A DNA stretch of 64,000 nt. Origin: Trematomus loennbergii. Taxonomy: Eukaryota; Chordata; Actinopteri; Perciformes; Nototheniidae. The notes under the pieces are model-generated. The model had not been told where the DNA came from. It saw only the letters and a list, made by a program, of their open reading frames with translations, and did not search any database. The stretch lies in assembly GCA_012861695.1 (NCBI GenBank), contig JAAOOA010000094.1, positions 62,001-126,000 of the forward strand. Reading direction: 5' to 3'. Numbering within the stretch: the stretch's first letter is position 1; every line of letters begins with the position of its first letter. Shown one piece after another: positions 36,934 to 49,040 of this stretch. The position numbers and the translations under genes were made by a program.

Positions 36934-37941
36934 CACAGGAAATATTGGTGAGTATTTTTTCCAGAGTAATTACTATTTTGCTCTGAAATAGTGATATTTA
37001 ATCATTTTGGAGTGTATTTATTACTCATAGCTTCTAGAGTGCGATCAAAAATGCAGAGTCAATTCTATTGGAGTTAAACCATGACCACGCTGTAACGGAG
37101 GTGATCTCTGGGGCCATAGATCTCGGTCTCCGTTACGGATTATATAGCTTCATTATTGGCGAAGTATAATCATTTGTTCCACGCTAAAACATTGCACAGG
37201 AAGCATGTGATTATATGTCATTTATGCATATATTTGTCACGATCTGTCTATGTTTTAGTTTGTCTGTCTCTGTTTCCTGTTTTAGTTTGAAAAGTGTTCC
37301 CCCTCCCGTCTTGTCTGTTGCTGGTGATTGCGTTCACCTGGTGCCCTGTGTTTCTCCTCCCTCCTCACCTGTGTCTTGTTGGTTTGATTAGTCCTGTGTG
37401 TATTTAGGTTCTGGTTTCCTGTTAGTGTGTGTGTGTGAGGTCCTTGGTGCTGGTGACTGTGTTCACGTGAGACAGTCATATTGAGGCTGTGTATCCTGTA
37501 CCACAAAGAGGAATAAATGCCCACACCCGGTTGTATTTGAACTCTCTGCCTCTGCCTCCTTGCTTGGTCGGGCAGCTCAATGGTCAGCTTCACACAACGC
37601 CCATCATGTTCCTTAAGCACTTTGGTTTATTGACCTTTTTTTATTGTAAAGATCATTATTGTTCATTTATTCTATTCTGAGTAAAATGACCTTCGATTGG
37701 GAGTAAAATGACCTTCTATTATGAGTAAAATGGCAGTAGAGTTGTTTTTAATATACACTACATAGAGTAAATAACCATTAAGCAGAGTCAAATCTAAGCA
37801 CATAATAGAGTAAAATGACTCTAAAAATACAACTCTGAACAAAGAGTACATTTTACTCTATATAGGTTGGGACCAAATGTTATATTTTTAGAGTAAATGT
37901 TCTTCAATTTGAGTCAATTTTACTCAGAGAAATTTACTGTG
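36934..37941. mobile_element. 1-kb TA-flanked element in the minisatellite, unit B'
   Basis: Inserted in a 57-bp unit at CACTA/CATACTG. Ends are CACAGGAAAT and ATTTACTGTG (inverted), flanked by the dinucleotide TA. Near the right end GAGTAAAATGACC motifs repeat and TGAGTCAATTTTACTC forms a palindrome-like core. The middle (about 37236-37600, TGTCACGATCTGTC... to ...GTCGGGCAGCTC) resembles a solo LTR nested inside. The same composite is in unit D (51499-52525). Confidence 0.75.
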
Positions 37942-38347
37942 TACATACTGATACACCTGAACATTAGCAGAGAGGACTCTTTAAAGTAGAGTCACTACAT
38001 ACTGATATACACCTGAACTTTCTGTATAATCCCTTTTCTTTCCCTGCAGGCTCATGATGATGAAGATGATGCACTGACCTACAGCACTGTGACGTATCGT
38101 CCACACGGTTACGTCGCGTTGAAGCTTACCGTTGGGCGTGTCTGGCGTGCGACCAACAACCATCAAAAAAATAGCATCAATAAATTGCTTTTTTCATTGA
38201 AGGTTTTGGAATAGGCATTTTTTACCTTTTGAAAAAAAGAAAAAACAGTTTTCCTTAAAGTGTGTCACTTCAAAAAGCAATGTTGGTGCTAGTTATTGAA
38301 AATATAAAGAACATAATAACATATTTGTGTGTTTCCTCCAACAACAG

Positions 38348-38421
38348 ACTGTAATGAAGATGAAGATGATGAAGATGATGAAGATGCTGAGATGCCGTGG
38401 CAATCTACAGAAAAGCTTTGA
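38348..38421 (+). CDS. alternative acidic terminal exon, unit B'
   Basis: 74 nt after CAACAACAG, open to TGA at 38419-38421. Read in the phase left by a split codon it gives CNEDEDDEDDEDAEMPWQ, then STEKL. The length, frame and sequence match D (53822-53895). In B (43801-43874) the first codons differ (ATGTAT). Whether it is ever spliced to the receptor is unknown; here the rest of the gene is absent. Confidence 0.35.
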
Positions 38422-39854
38422 GGTTTGAACGTTTTTTTCAAAGTAGTAGATTTCTCAACAAACAAATGATCAATGTAGACGGGTAACAACAAGAAACATC
38501 CCTTAAACTTCATATTATAGATAAGGTTATGTAGTGTAATGTGTGTTTGTTACTACATAAAACTATGTATAAAACATTCAACAGTTACCTCCTCCCTGCG
38601 CTGGTGACAGATGTGAGGAGTCGGACATTTTCTAAACGTAAATCAAACACCACGAAGGCCCGGTGAAATAAATTCCTTAATAATTCATAGAAACAGGTCA
38701 ACAGGGAGATTCACACCTGTGTTTCCCTCCTGTTATTCCCTCACAGAATATTAAATCATTTTTAACAAATGTTCTATAAATCTAGAGCAGAGGTTTTCAC
38801 TCTTCTCCATCATCTCCCACACCTAAAGACAAACTGACACACTCAAAATGTAATGTTTATGCCATTTGAAATGTTATAAAACAAGTGTTACGACCCCCTC
38901 CAAGGCCAACAACATCCCATAATGTGATCTCTCACTCTTCTGTTGCACATGTTGACACACCCACACACACACCTTACTGATAAATGACTTCCACGTTTGT
39001 TTAGGTTTGTTCAGTCCTTTGGTTTTGTTATATTGTAAATAAATCAGTCCTTTTGTTACACTTAAACTTGTCTTGTCACCCATCCTTGTTGCAGCCTATT
39101 AGCCGGGCTGTAAAGTGATAAAATAATATGCAAAAAATGTTGTGTTGATAATATTTCTAAAAAGTAAGTATGTCAAAAAAAGGGATAGTAAACAATATTG
39201 GAAAATATTTTGAAAAAATCATTATACAGTATGTCAAACATATGAAAAAAGTAAAAGTATAGTATGTCGGAGAAAGTATATCGATAAATTATAAAGTATA
39301 CGGTATAGTGTTATTATTTCTTATGTCGAAAAATGTCATATTATGGTTTTTCATCCAATTAAAAAAAAGTCTGATTTGAAAATTGTAAAAAAAAAGTAAA
39401 AAGTAATCATATGAAATTAATTATACTTCATTAGAGTTCATTTAGTCAATAGTTACTGTTTCCATTACTCATGTCTCTGTTTTGTATCTGGTCAACATCA
39501 GTGGTTTAGACCTGCAGGGCTCTGCTGCTGCTGCTGCTACCACAGCCACAACAACACCTCCATCTTGGTTCTCAGAGATGCAAGAAAAACCACCAGGTCT
39601 CAGACCACTGTGTGTGCATTCAAACACCATTAGCAAGTCTGTTTGCTGATAACAAATTATACATTCTCTGCGCGGTTTTGCTTTAAGCACGTACCTTATC
39701 TGGTCAGCATCAGAGGGAAAAACCTCCAGACCTGCTGCTGTTATTAACCACATTCTCACAGAAACACTTCTCCTTCAGTTCTCAGAAGAGAAATAAAGAA
39801 GCAGCAGGTCAGAGACTCTGACAGTCGAGAGCCAGAGACCGAGAGAGAAGCACG

Positions 39855-42798
39855 ATGTCTGAATTCAGAAGGATCATAATGTCTTCATTCCTGATGCTGC
39901 TGCTCCACTTTCAGGTGAGGATGCAGAGAACACACTTTAAATAAAACAGCTTTCATATCACTAACGGTACTTTACTACGTACTGTTCCTTTAACTGAGAA
40001 TGATGAGTTGTGTTTGTAACGTGGTGACTTTAGTGAACTCTGTCTGTGTTTTTCAACAGCAGCAAATGGGAATATTCCTTCACTGTCAGAGATGGAGATG
40101 AAGTCACTTTTCCTTGTGACAATGTGATACATGATCAGGATGAGTGTAACAGTACTACCTGGTACTTCAGTGATTCAAGAGGTTCAGCAGAGTAGAGCTG
40201 GTTGAACATGGGGAGATTAAAGAAGAAGCCAAAGCTAAATCAGACAGACTGAGAGTTACAGAGAATTGTTCTCTGGTTATAAAGAAGGTCACAGAGGAGG
40301 ATGCTGGTTTTACACTGCAGACAGTCAGATCAGGAGAACAACAAGGTCCAGACTCTCCTGTTTATCTGTCTGTTGTTACCAGTGAGTATTTACATCATAA
40401 TGTTTTCAAACTGTCTGGTTAAAACAATACTGAAACGTTATAATAATTGTGATTACAGTGATGAAGTTAATGTTACTCTTGTTGTCTTTCTCTCACAATA
40501 TCTCCATCTTCAGTGACTGAACATCAGGACAATGATGAGGTGACGTTAGCTGCTCTGTGACAGATATAGGTGGTGTAGACTCACAGTGAAGTGGCTGCTT
40601 CAGGGTCAGATGTGGTAAAGATCACAGAGAGATAAAGACATCACAGTCTTCTGCTCTGCCTCTGTGACATTTCTGACTTCTCTTTTTAGTAACAACAAGG
40701 TTTGAGTTGTTTACTTGTGAAGTAACTGATGAGTACACAGGAGAAGAACATCTGTTTCCTTCAGCCCTCAGTCCTCAGGTGAGAACATGATGAGATGTTT
40801 AAGTTACTTCAATCTGACATGAATAATCACCTTAAATATTTGTTTGTTTTACAGAAGTTGCAGACTAAATAGTTTGTTGAGTTGTGTTTATTTGTTTAGG
40901 TGAGGACACAAAACCAGCAACAACAACAACAACAACAGCTAAAAACAACTTAAACTCAGGTAAGGATTAAGTTATTTACTTGTAAAGTGTTTGATGGTTA
41001 CAGGAACCACAGCTGTTTCTCTTCAGTCCTCAGGTGAGAACATTACGAGCTGTTTAAAATCATTCATCCTGATGTGAATAATTACATAAAATCAGTTTGT
41101 AAAGCTCAGGTTTTAATATTTATAGCATCATTCTGTCATGATAGCGCTTAAAATGTGCTTCATAACTGTACAGCACTGTGTTATTTTGTTGATTCAGAGT
41201 TTAAGGACAAAGAGATAGAAACCTGTGAGTATATGTAACTCTTCTAACTTCTCTCTTCCAGGTTGGTGGTGGTGGATCATCGTTGTGATAGTGGGTGTTG
41301 CAGCACTCACAATAATCACTGTGGCTGTCATCAGACGGAAGAGGACTCAAGGTGAGGACATTCACACATTATACTTTATGAACAAAGCTTTTGATGAACA
41401 TGGATTTTAACCCAAGTTTCATTTATTTGTTATTCTTTTTAGGAACTGATACGCAGACGGATGACAACGTGGTGAGTTTAAACATTTTTATTCACTTTTC
41501 ATTTCGAATTTAACCATCAAAGGTGATCTTTGAAACGACTCTTTAAAGTATAGACACTACATATTGATATACACCTGAAAATCAGCAGGAGAGGACTCTT
41601 TAAAATAGAGACACTACATACTGATATACACCTGAACATCAGCAGGAGAGGACTCTTTAAAGTAGAGACACTACATACTGATATACACCTGAACATCAGC
41701 AGGAGAGGACTCTTTAAAGTAGAGACACTACATACTGATATACACCTGAACATCAGCAGGAGAGGACTCTTTAAAGTAGAGACACTACATACTGATATAC
41801 ACCTGAACATCAGCAGGAGAGGACTCTTTAAAGTAGAGACACTACATACTGATATACACCTGAACATCAGCAGGAGAGACTCTTTAAAGTAGAGACACTA
41901 CATACTGATATACACCTGAACATCAGCAGGAGAGAACTCTTTAAAGTAGAGACACTACATACTGATATACACCTGAACATCAGCAGGAGAGGACTCTTTA
42001 AAGTAGAGACACTACATACTGATATACACCTGAACATCAGCAGGAGAGGACTCTTTAAAGTAGAGACACTACATACTGATAACACCTGAACATCAGCAGG
42101 AGAGGACTTTTTAAAGTAGAGACACTACATACTGACATACACCTGACATCAGCAGGAGAGGACTCTTTAAAGTAGAGACACTACATACTGATATACACCT
42201 GAACATCAGCAGGAGAGGACTCTTTAAAGTAGAGACACTACATACTGATATACACCTGAACATCAGCAGGAGAGGACTCTTTAAAGTAGAGACACTACAT
42301 ACTGATATACACCTGAACATCAGCAGGAGAGGACTCTTTAAAGTAGAGACACTACATACTGATATACACCTGAACATCAGCAGGAGAGGACTCTTTAAAG
42401 TAGAGACACTACATACTGATATACACCTGAACATCAGCAGGAGAGGACTCTTTTAAAGTAGAGACACTACATACTGATATACACCTGAACATCAGCAGGA
42501 GAGGACTCTTTAAAGTAGAGACACTGAATACTGATAACACCTGAACATCAGCAGGAGAGGACTCTTTAAGTAGAGACACTACATACTGATATACACCTGA
42601 ACTTTCTGTATAATCCCTTTTCTTTCCCTGCAGGCTCATGATGATGAAGATGATGCACTGACCTACAGCACTGTGACGTATCGTCCACACGGTTCCGTCG
42701 CGTTGAAGCTTACCGGTGGGCGTGTCTGGCGTGCGACCAACAACCAATCACATAAATCTCCCGCCCCGGACACACAAGCACGCGGTTTGATTGGCTAG
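39855..42798 (+). pseudogene. Ig receptor, unit B (many small deletions)
   Basis: Exons by alignment to A, C and E: signal 39855-39914 (one base short), V Ig 40060-40381 (322 nt against 330 in F), second Ig 40514-40778, stalk 40900-40959, mini-exon 41198-41224, membrane 41262-41351 (intact), 29-nt cytoplasmic 41443-41471 (intact, GTDTQTDDNV), tail 42634-42798. The V exon has several frameshifts, including a missing A in GCAGAGTAGAGC (about 40188-40199) that is shared with unit D. The tail reads AHDDEDDALTYSTV and then 40 codons of the MITE-like insertion before TAG at 42796. Membrane and ITIM-1 exons are the only clean parts. Confidence 0.75.
41537..42602. repeat. 57-bp minisatellite, unit B, about 19 copies
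   Basis: Mostly the standard unit seen in A, with few of the variants typical of B' and D. It starts with the same left edge (TTGAAACGACTCTTTAAAG) and ends at CACCTGAACTTTCTG before the tail exon. Confidence 0.95.
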
Positions 42799-42898
42799 CG
42801 CTTGTACTGGCATATGATTTGATTGGCTGGCGCTTCCGTTGACGTTTGAAAAGTTGAACTTTTCTCAACTTTCAAAGCGACGCAACGGAACCACAATG
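42676..42898. mobile_element. MITE-like insertion in the tail exon, unit B
   Basis: 223 bp between GTG and CAGTTCGGCG, as in A. Here the inverted ends are better kept: CACGGTTCCGTCGCGTTGAA on the left, and CGACGCAACGGAACCAC on the right. The second-ITIM remnant follows at 42899-42966. Confidence 0.8.
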
Positions 42899-43800
42899 CA
42901 GTTCGGCGAAGCCTCCACTGATCCCAGCCTCCTTTACGCCACCGTCAACAAACCAAAAAAATAATACAGTTTAATGCAGTATTTTAAACTATGGCACAAT
43001 TGTTATAACCATATTACAAAGGCAAAGCGAGCAGAGTTATAATAAGATTTATATTGACCATGTTTTTGCTTTTTTTGGCTTAATTGCATCAAAGTGAGAG
43101 TACAGCAAAACATGTGAGTCTCTCTAGAGGTGGATCGTGAGAAAGGGCAGACATGTTGGAGATTTACTGTATTCTTAGTACTTACAGCGTGGGCATAATG
43201 AAGGTTTTATTAAATTGATTCTGGCTTTTTTATTACTGTTTTAAAGAGTATTGCTTTTTCTTCTGCACATTTGATTGTTTTGTATTTTACTAAATAAAGT
43301 CACCTATTAGCCTTTCAAGAGTGCAGGTGTATTTATTTGTATGGTTTTTACTAATATGACATTCTCAAAACATCAGGTAAGTTCTTAAAGTAATATAAGA
43401 TAAGATAAGATTAGATGGACCTTTATAATCCCCGTGGGGAAATTCAGTAGTTTAACAGCAACAGGTTAAGAATGAAAAACAGGACAGAACAGATTCACAC
43501 AGATTAATAAAATTAAAGATAAAATCAAAGATAAAAGAGGGGAGAGGTTAAATTGTTAAAATTCTGATAATTAATACAAATGTGATAGTCATGATCAGGA
43601 CTGATGTTGGATAAAAAAAAAATAGCATCAATAAATTGCTTTTTTTATTGAAGGTTTTGGAATAGGCATTTTTGACCTTTGAAAAAAAGAAAAAACAGTT
43701 TTTCCTTAAAGTGTGTCACTTCAAAAAGCAATGTTGGTGCTAGTTATTGAAAATATATAAAGAACATATAACATATTTGTGTGTTTCCTCCAAACAACAG

Positions 43801-43874
43801 ACATGTATGAAGATGAAGATGATGAAGATGATGAAGATGCTGAGATGCCGTGGCAATCTACAGAAAAGCTTTGA
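43801..43874 (+). CDS. alternative acidic terminal exon, unit B
   Basis: 74 nt after CAAACAACAG, open to TGA at 43872. It starts ACATGTATGAAGATG instead of ACTGTAATGAAGATG, then keeps the acidic run and MPWQSTEKL. It is supported only by conservation between duplicated units. Confidence 0.35.
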
Positions 43875-45383
43875 GGTTTGAACGTTTTTTATTCAAAGTA
43901 GTAGATTTCTCAACAAACAAATGATCAATGTAGACGGATAGACAACAAGAAACATCCTTTAAACTTCATATTATAGATAAGGTTATGTAGTGTAATGTGT
44001 GTTTGTTACTACAGATAAAACTATGTATAAAACATTCAACAGTTACCTCCTCCCCCGCTGGTGACAGATGTGAGGAGTCGGACATTTTCTCAACGTAAAT
44101 CAAACACCACGAAGGCCCGGTGAAATACATTCCTTAATAATTCATAGAAACAGGTCAACAGGGAGATTCACACCGTGTGTTTCCCTCCTGTTATTCCCTC
44201 ACAGAATATTAAATCATTTTAAAACAAATGTTCTATAAATCTAGAGCAGAGGTTTTCACTCTTCTCCATCATCTCCCACACCTAAAGACAAACTGACACA
44301 CTCAAAATGTAATGTTTATGCCATTTGAAATGTTATAAAACAAGTGTTACGACCCCCTCCAAGGCCAACAACATCCCATAATGTGATCTCTCCCTCTTCT
44401 GTTGCACATGTTGACACACCCACACACACCTTACTGATAAATGACTTCCACGTTTGTTTAGGTTTGTTCAGTCCTTTGGTTTTGTTATATTGTAAATAAA
44501 TCAGTCCTTTTGTTACACTTAAACTTGTCTTGTCACCCATCCTTGTTGCAGCCTATTAGCCGGGCTGTAAAGTGATAAAATAATATGCAAAAAATGTTGT
44601 GTTGATAATATTTCTAAAAAGTAATAGTATGTCAAAAAAAGGGATAGTAAACAATATTGGAAAATATTTTTGAAAAAGATCATTATACAGTATGTCAAAC
44701 ATATGAAAAAAATAAAAGCATAGTATGTCGGAGAAAGTATATCGATGAATTATAAAGTATACGGTATAGTATTATTTCTTATGTCGGAAAATGTCATATT
44801 ATGGTTTTTCATCCAATTTAAAAAAAAGTCTGATTTGAAAATTGTAAAAGAAAAGTAAATAGTAAAAAGTTATATATGAAATTAATTATACTTCATTAGA
44901 GTTCATTTAGACAATAGTTACTGTTTCCATTACTCATGTCTCTGTTTTGTATCTGGTCAACATCAGTGGTTTAGACCTGCAGAGCTCTGCTGCTGCTGCT
45001 ACCACAGCCACCAACACCTCCATCTTGGTTCTCAGAGATGCAATTCATGAGAAAAACCACCAGGTCTCAGAACACTGTGTGTGCATTCAAACACCATTAG
45101 CAAGTCTGTCTTCTGATAAGAAATGATGTAAAAAAAACAATACTGCAAGTATTTATGGAAATGAATAATTCAAAATAGTAATATATAATGCTATATGTAC
45201 ATTCTCTGCACGGTTTTGCTTTAAGCACGTATCTGTTCAGCATCAGAGGGTAAAACCACAGGTTGACCTGGTTAACAACATTCTCAAAGAAACTTTTTTT
45301 CTTCTTCAGTTCTCAGAAGGGAAATAAAGAAGCAGCAGGTGAGAGACTGACAGTCGAGAGCCAGAGACCGAGAGAGAAGCACG

Positions 45384-46213
45384 ATGTCTGAATTCAGAAG
45401 GATCATAATGTCTTCATTCCTGATGCTGCTGCTCCACTTTCCAGGTGAGGATGCAGAGAACACACTTTAAATAAAACAGCTTTAAATCACTAATGGTACT
45501 TTACTACGTACTGTTCCTTTAACTGATTTAGAATGATGAGTTGTGTTTGTAACGTGGTGACTTTAGTGAACTCTCAGAAACCAGAGATATATTTAGAAAC
45601 TTCTGTATCTGCTGTATAATGATCATCATTCTGACCATAAACACTACAGTTGTTTTCATATTTCTTTCCGTCTTTGTTTCTCGAACAGCTGCAGATGTGA
45701 AAGATTACTCCCGCATTGTCAGAGTTGGAGATGAAGTCACTTTGCCTTGTGACAATGTGAATTACTATCAGGCTAATTGTGAGAATACTACCTGGCTCTT
45801 CAGTGAAACAACAGCATTGGTGACGCTGTTTGAAAACGGAAAGATTTTCAACGATTCCAAAGCTAAATCAGACAGACTGAGAGTTACAGAGAAAGGTTCT
45901 CTGGTTATAAAGAAGGTCACAGAGGAGGATGCTAGTAGTTACCTCTGCAGACAGTACAACAGATCAGGAAAACAACAAGGTCCAGGCTCTCCTGTTTATC
46001 TGTCTGTTGTTACCAGTGAGTATTTACATCATAATGTGTTCAAACTGTCTTGGTTAAACAATACACTGAAACATAACAATAATAATGATTACAGTGATGA
46101 AGTTAATGTTACTCTTGTTGTCTTTCTCTGACAATATCTCCATCTTCAGTGACTGAACATCAGGACAATGGTGAGGTGACGTTACGCTGCTCTTTGAAGA
46201 CATATGGAGGGTG
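45384..46213 (+). pseudogene. Ig receptor, unit C (5' half only, intact V domain)
   Basis: Signal exon 45384-45444 (MSEFRRIIMSSFLMLLLHFP) and V-type Ig exon 45689-46015 are fully open, joined in phase 1. The V domain has VTLPC, TTWLF, KSDRLRV and EEDASSYLC. A second hydrophobic open start (45619, MIIILTINTTVVFIFLSVFV) runs directly into the V exon and could be an alternative leader. The second Ig exon starts at 46150 but stops after KTYGG: at about 46214 it is joined to sequence that lies 3' of the gene in other units (TTATAGATAAGGTTATGTAG). Stalk, membrane and tail are gone. Compared with E, one Cys of the extra pair is lost (EKG for EKC). Confidence 0.8.
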
Positions 46214-49040
46214 ATTATAGATAAGGTTATGTAGTGTAATGTGTGTTTGTTACTACATATAAAACTATGTATAAAACATTCAACAGTTACCTCCTCCCCC
46301 TGGTGACAGATGTGAGGAGTCGGACATTTTCTCAACGTAAATCAAACACCACGAAGGCCCGGTGAAATACATTCCTTAATAATTCATAGAAACAGGTCAA
46401 CAGGGAGATTCACACCGTGTGTTTCCCTCCTGTTATTCCCTCACAGAATATTAAATCATTTTTAAACAAATGTTCTATAAATCTAGAGCAGAGGTTTTCA
46501 CTCTTCTCCATCATCTCCCACACCTAAAGACAAACTGACACACTCAAAATGTAATGTTTATGCCATTTGAAATATTATAAAACAAGTGTTACGACCCCCT
46601 CCAAGGCCAACAACATCCCATAATGTGATCTCTCCCTCTTCTGTTGCACATGTTGACACACCCACACACACCTTACTGATAAATGACTTCCACGTTTGTT
46701 TAGGTTTGTTCAGTCCTTTGGTTTTGTTATATTGTAAATAAATCAGTCCTTTTGTTACACTTAAACTTGTCTTGTCACCCATCCTTGTTGCAGCCTATTA
46801 GCCGGGCTGTAAAGTGATACAATAATATGCAAAAAATGTTGTGTTGATAATATTTCTAAAAATTAATAGTATGTCAAAAAAAGGGATAGTAAACAATATT
46901 GGAAAATATTTTGAAAAAATATCATTATACAGTATGTCAAACATATGAAAAAATAAAAGCATAGTATGTCGGAGAAAGTATATCGATAAATTATAAAGTA
47001 TACGGTATAGTGTTATTATTTCTTATGTCGAAAAATGTCATATTATGGTTTTTCATCCAATTTAAAAAAAGTCTGATTTGAAAATTGTAAAAAAAAAGGA
47101 AAAAGTAATCATATGAAATTAATTATACTTCATTCATTTAGAGTTCATTTAGACAATAGTTACTGTTTCCATTACTCATGTCTCTATTTTATCTGGTCAA
47201 CATCAGTGGTTTAGACCTGCAGAGCTCTGCTGCTGCTGCTACCACAGCCACAACAAACCTCCATCTTGGTTCTCAGAGATGCAAGAAAAACCACCAGGTC
47301 TCAGACCACTGTGTGTGCATTCAAACACCATTAGCATGTCTGTTTGCTGATAACAAATTATTCATTCTCTGCGCGGTTTTGCTTTAAGCACGTACCTTAT
47401 CTGGTCAGCATCAGAGGGAAAAACCTCCAGACCTCTGCTGCTGTTATTAACCACATTCTCACAGAAACACTTCTCCTTCAGTTCTCAGAAGAGAAATAAA
47501 AGCAGCCGGTCAGAGACTCTGACAGTCGAGAGCCAGAGACCGAGAGAGAAGCACGATGTCTGAATTCAGAAGGATCATAATGTCTTCATTCCTGATGCTG
47601 CTGCTCCACTTTACAGGTGAGGATGCAGAGAACACACTTTAAATAAAACAGCTTTAATATCACTAACGGTACTTTACTACGTACTGTTCCTTTAACTGAG
47701 AATGATGAGTTGTGTTTGTAACGTGGTGACTTTAGTGAACTCTGTCTGTGTTTTTCAACAGCAGCAAATGGGAAACTTCCTCCTTCACTGTCAGAGATGG
47801 AGGTGAAGTCACTTTTCCTTGTGACAATGTGATACATGATCAGGATGAGTGTAACAGTACTACCTGGTACTTCAGTGGTTCAAGAGGTTCAGCAGAGTAG
47901 AGCTGGTTGAACATGGGGAGATTAAAGAAGAAGCCAAAGCTAAATCAGACAGACTGAGAGTTACAGAGAATGTTCTCTGGTTATAAAGAAGGTCACAGAG
48001 GAGGATGCTGGTATTTACACCTGCAGACAGTTCAGATCAGGACAACAAGAAGGTCCAGGCTCTCCTGTTTATCTGTCTGTTGTTACCAGTGAGTATTTAC
48101 ATCATAATGTTTTCAAACTGTCTTGTTAAAACAATATACTGAAGCATTACAATAATTGTGATTACAGTGATGAAGTTAATGTTACTCTTGTTGTCTTTCT
48201 CTCACAATATCTCCATCTTCAGTGACTGAACATCTGACAATGATAGGTGACGTTACGCTGCTCTGTGACGAGATGGATACTGTAGACTCACAGTGAAGTG
48301 GCTGCTTCAGGGTCGAGATGTGGATAAAGATCACAGAGAGATAAGACATCACAGTCTTCCTGCTCTGCCTCTGTGACATTTCTGACTTCTCTTTTTAGTT
48401 ACACACCAAGGTCTGAGTTGTTTACTTGTGAAGTAACAGATGGTTACACAGGAGAAGCACAGGTGTTTCCCTTCAGCCCTCAGTCCTCAGGTGAGAACAA
48501 GTTGATCTGTTTAAAATCACATAATCCTGATGCATCACATCTTTATGTCGTGATGTGAAATGCTTTTGTTGTTTTATAACTGTATATTTTGTTGTTATTT
48601 TTTTCATTAAGGTGAGATGCAGGGAACGTGACTACAGTGTCAACAACATCGACAACAGTGAGAATCAGCACAACCAAAACTTCATCTAAAGAGGACACAA
48701 ATCAAGGTATAACTGATAGAAAAGACATGCAGCCAGAAGACATGTTTTGATTCAGAGTTTAAGGACAAGGAGATAAAAACTGTGAGTATATGTAACTCTT
48801 GTAACTCTCTTCCAGGTTGGTGGTGGTGGATCATCGTTGTGATCGTGGGTGTTGCAGCACTCACAATAATCACTGTGGCTGTCATCAGACGGAAGGACTC
48901 AAGGTGAGGACATTCACACATTATACTATTTGTTATTCTTTTTAGGGACTGATACGCAGACGGATGACAACGTGGTGAGTTTAAACATTTTGTTATTCAC
49001 TTTTCATTTTGAATTAACCATCAAAGTTGATCTTTGAGAC

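Larger units (their letters stand above)
34331..38161 (+). pseudogene. Ig receptor fragment, unit B' (3' half only)
   Basis: Only the 29-nt cytoplasmic exon (34331-34359) and the start of the tail exon (38050-38091, AHDDEDDALTYSTV) remain. Exons for signal, Ig domains, stalk and membrane are missing: at about 34280-34300 the 3' flank of unit A runs directly into the intron before the 29-nt exon. The tail exon is followed by about 70 bp of the MITE-like insertion (GGTTACGTCGCG form), then a second deletion joins it at about 38162 to the 3' flank, removing the second ITIM and polyA signal. Sequence variants match unit D, pointing to a common origin. Confidence 0.8.
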
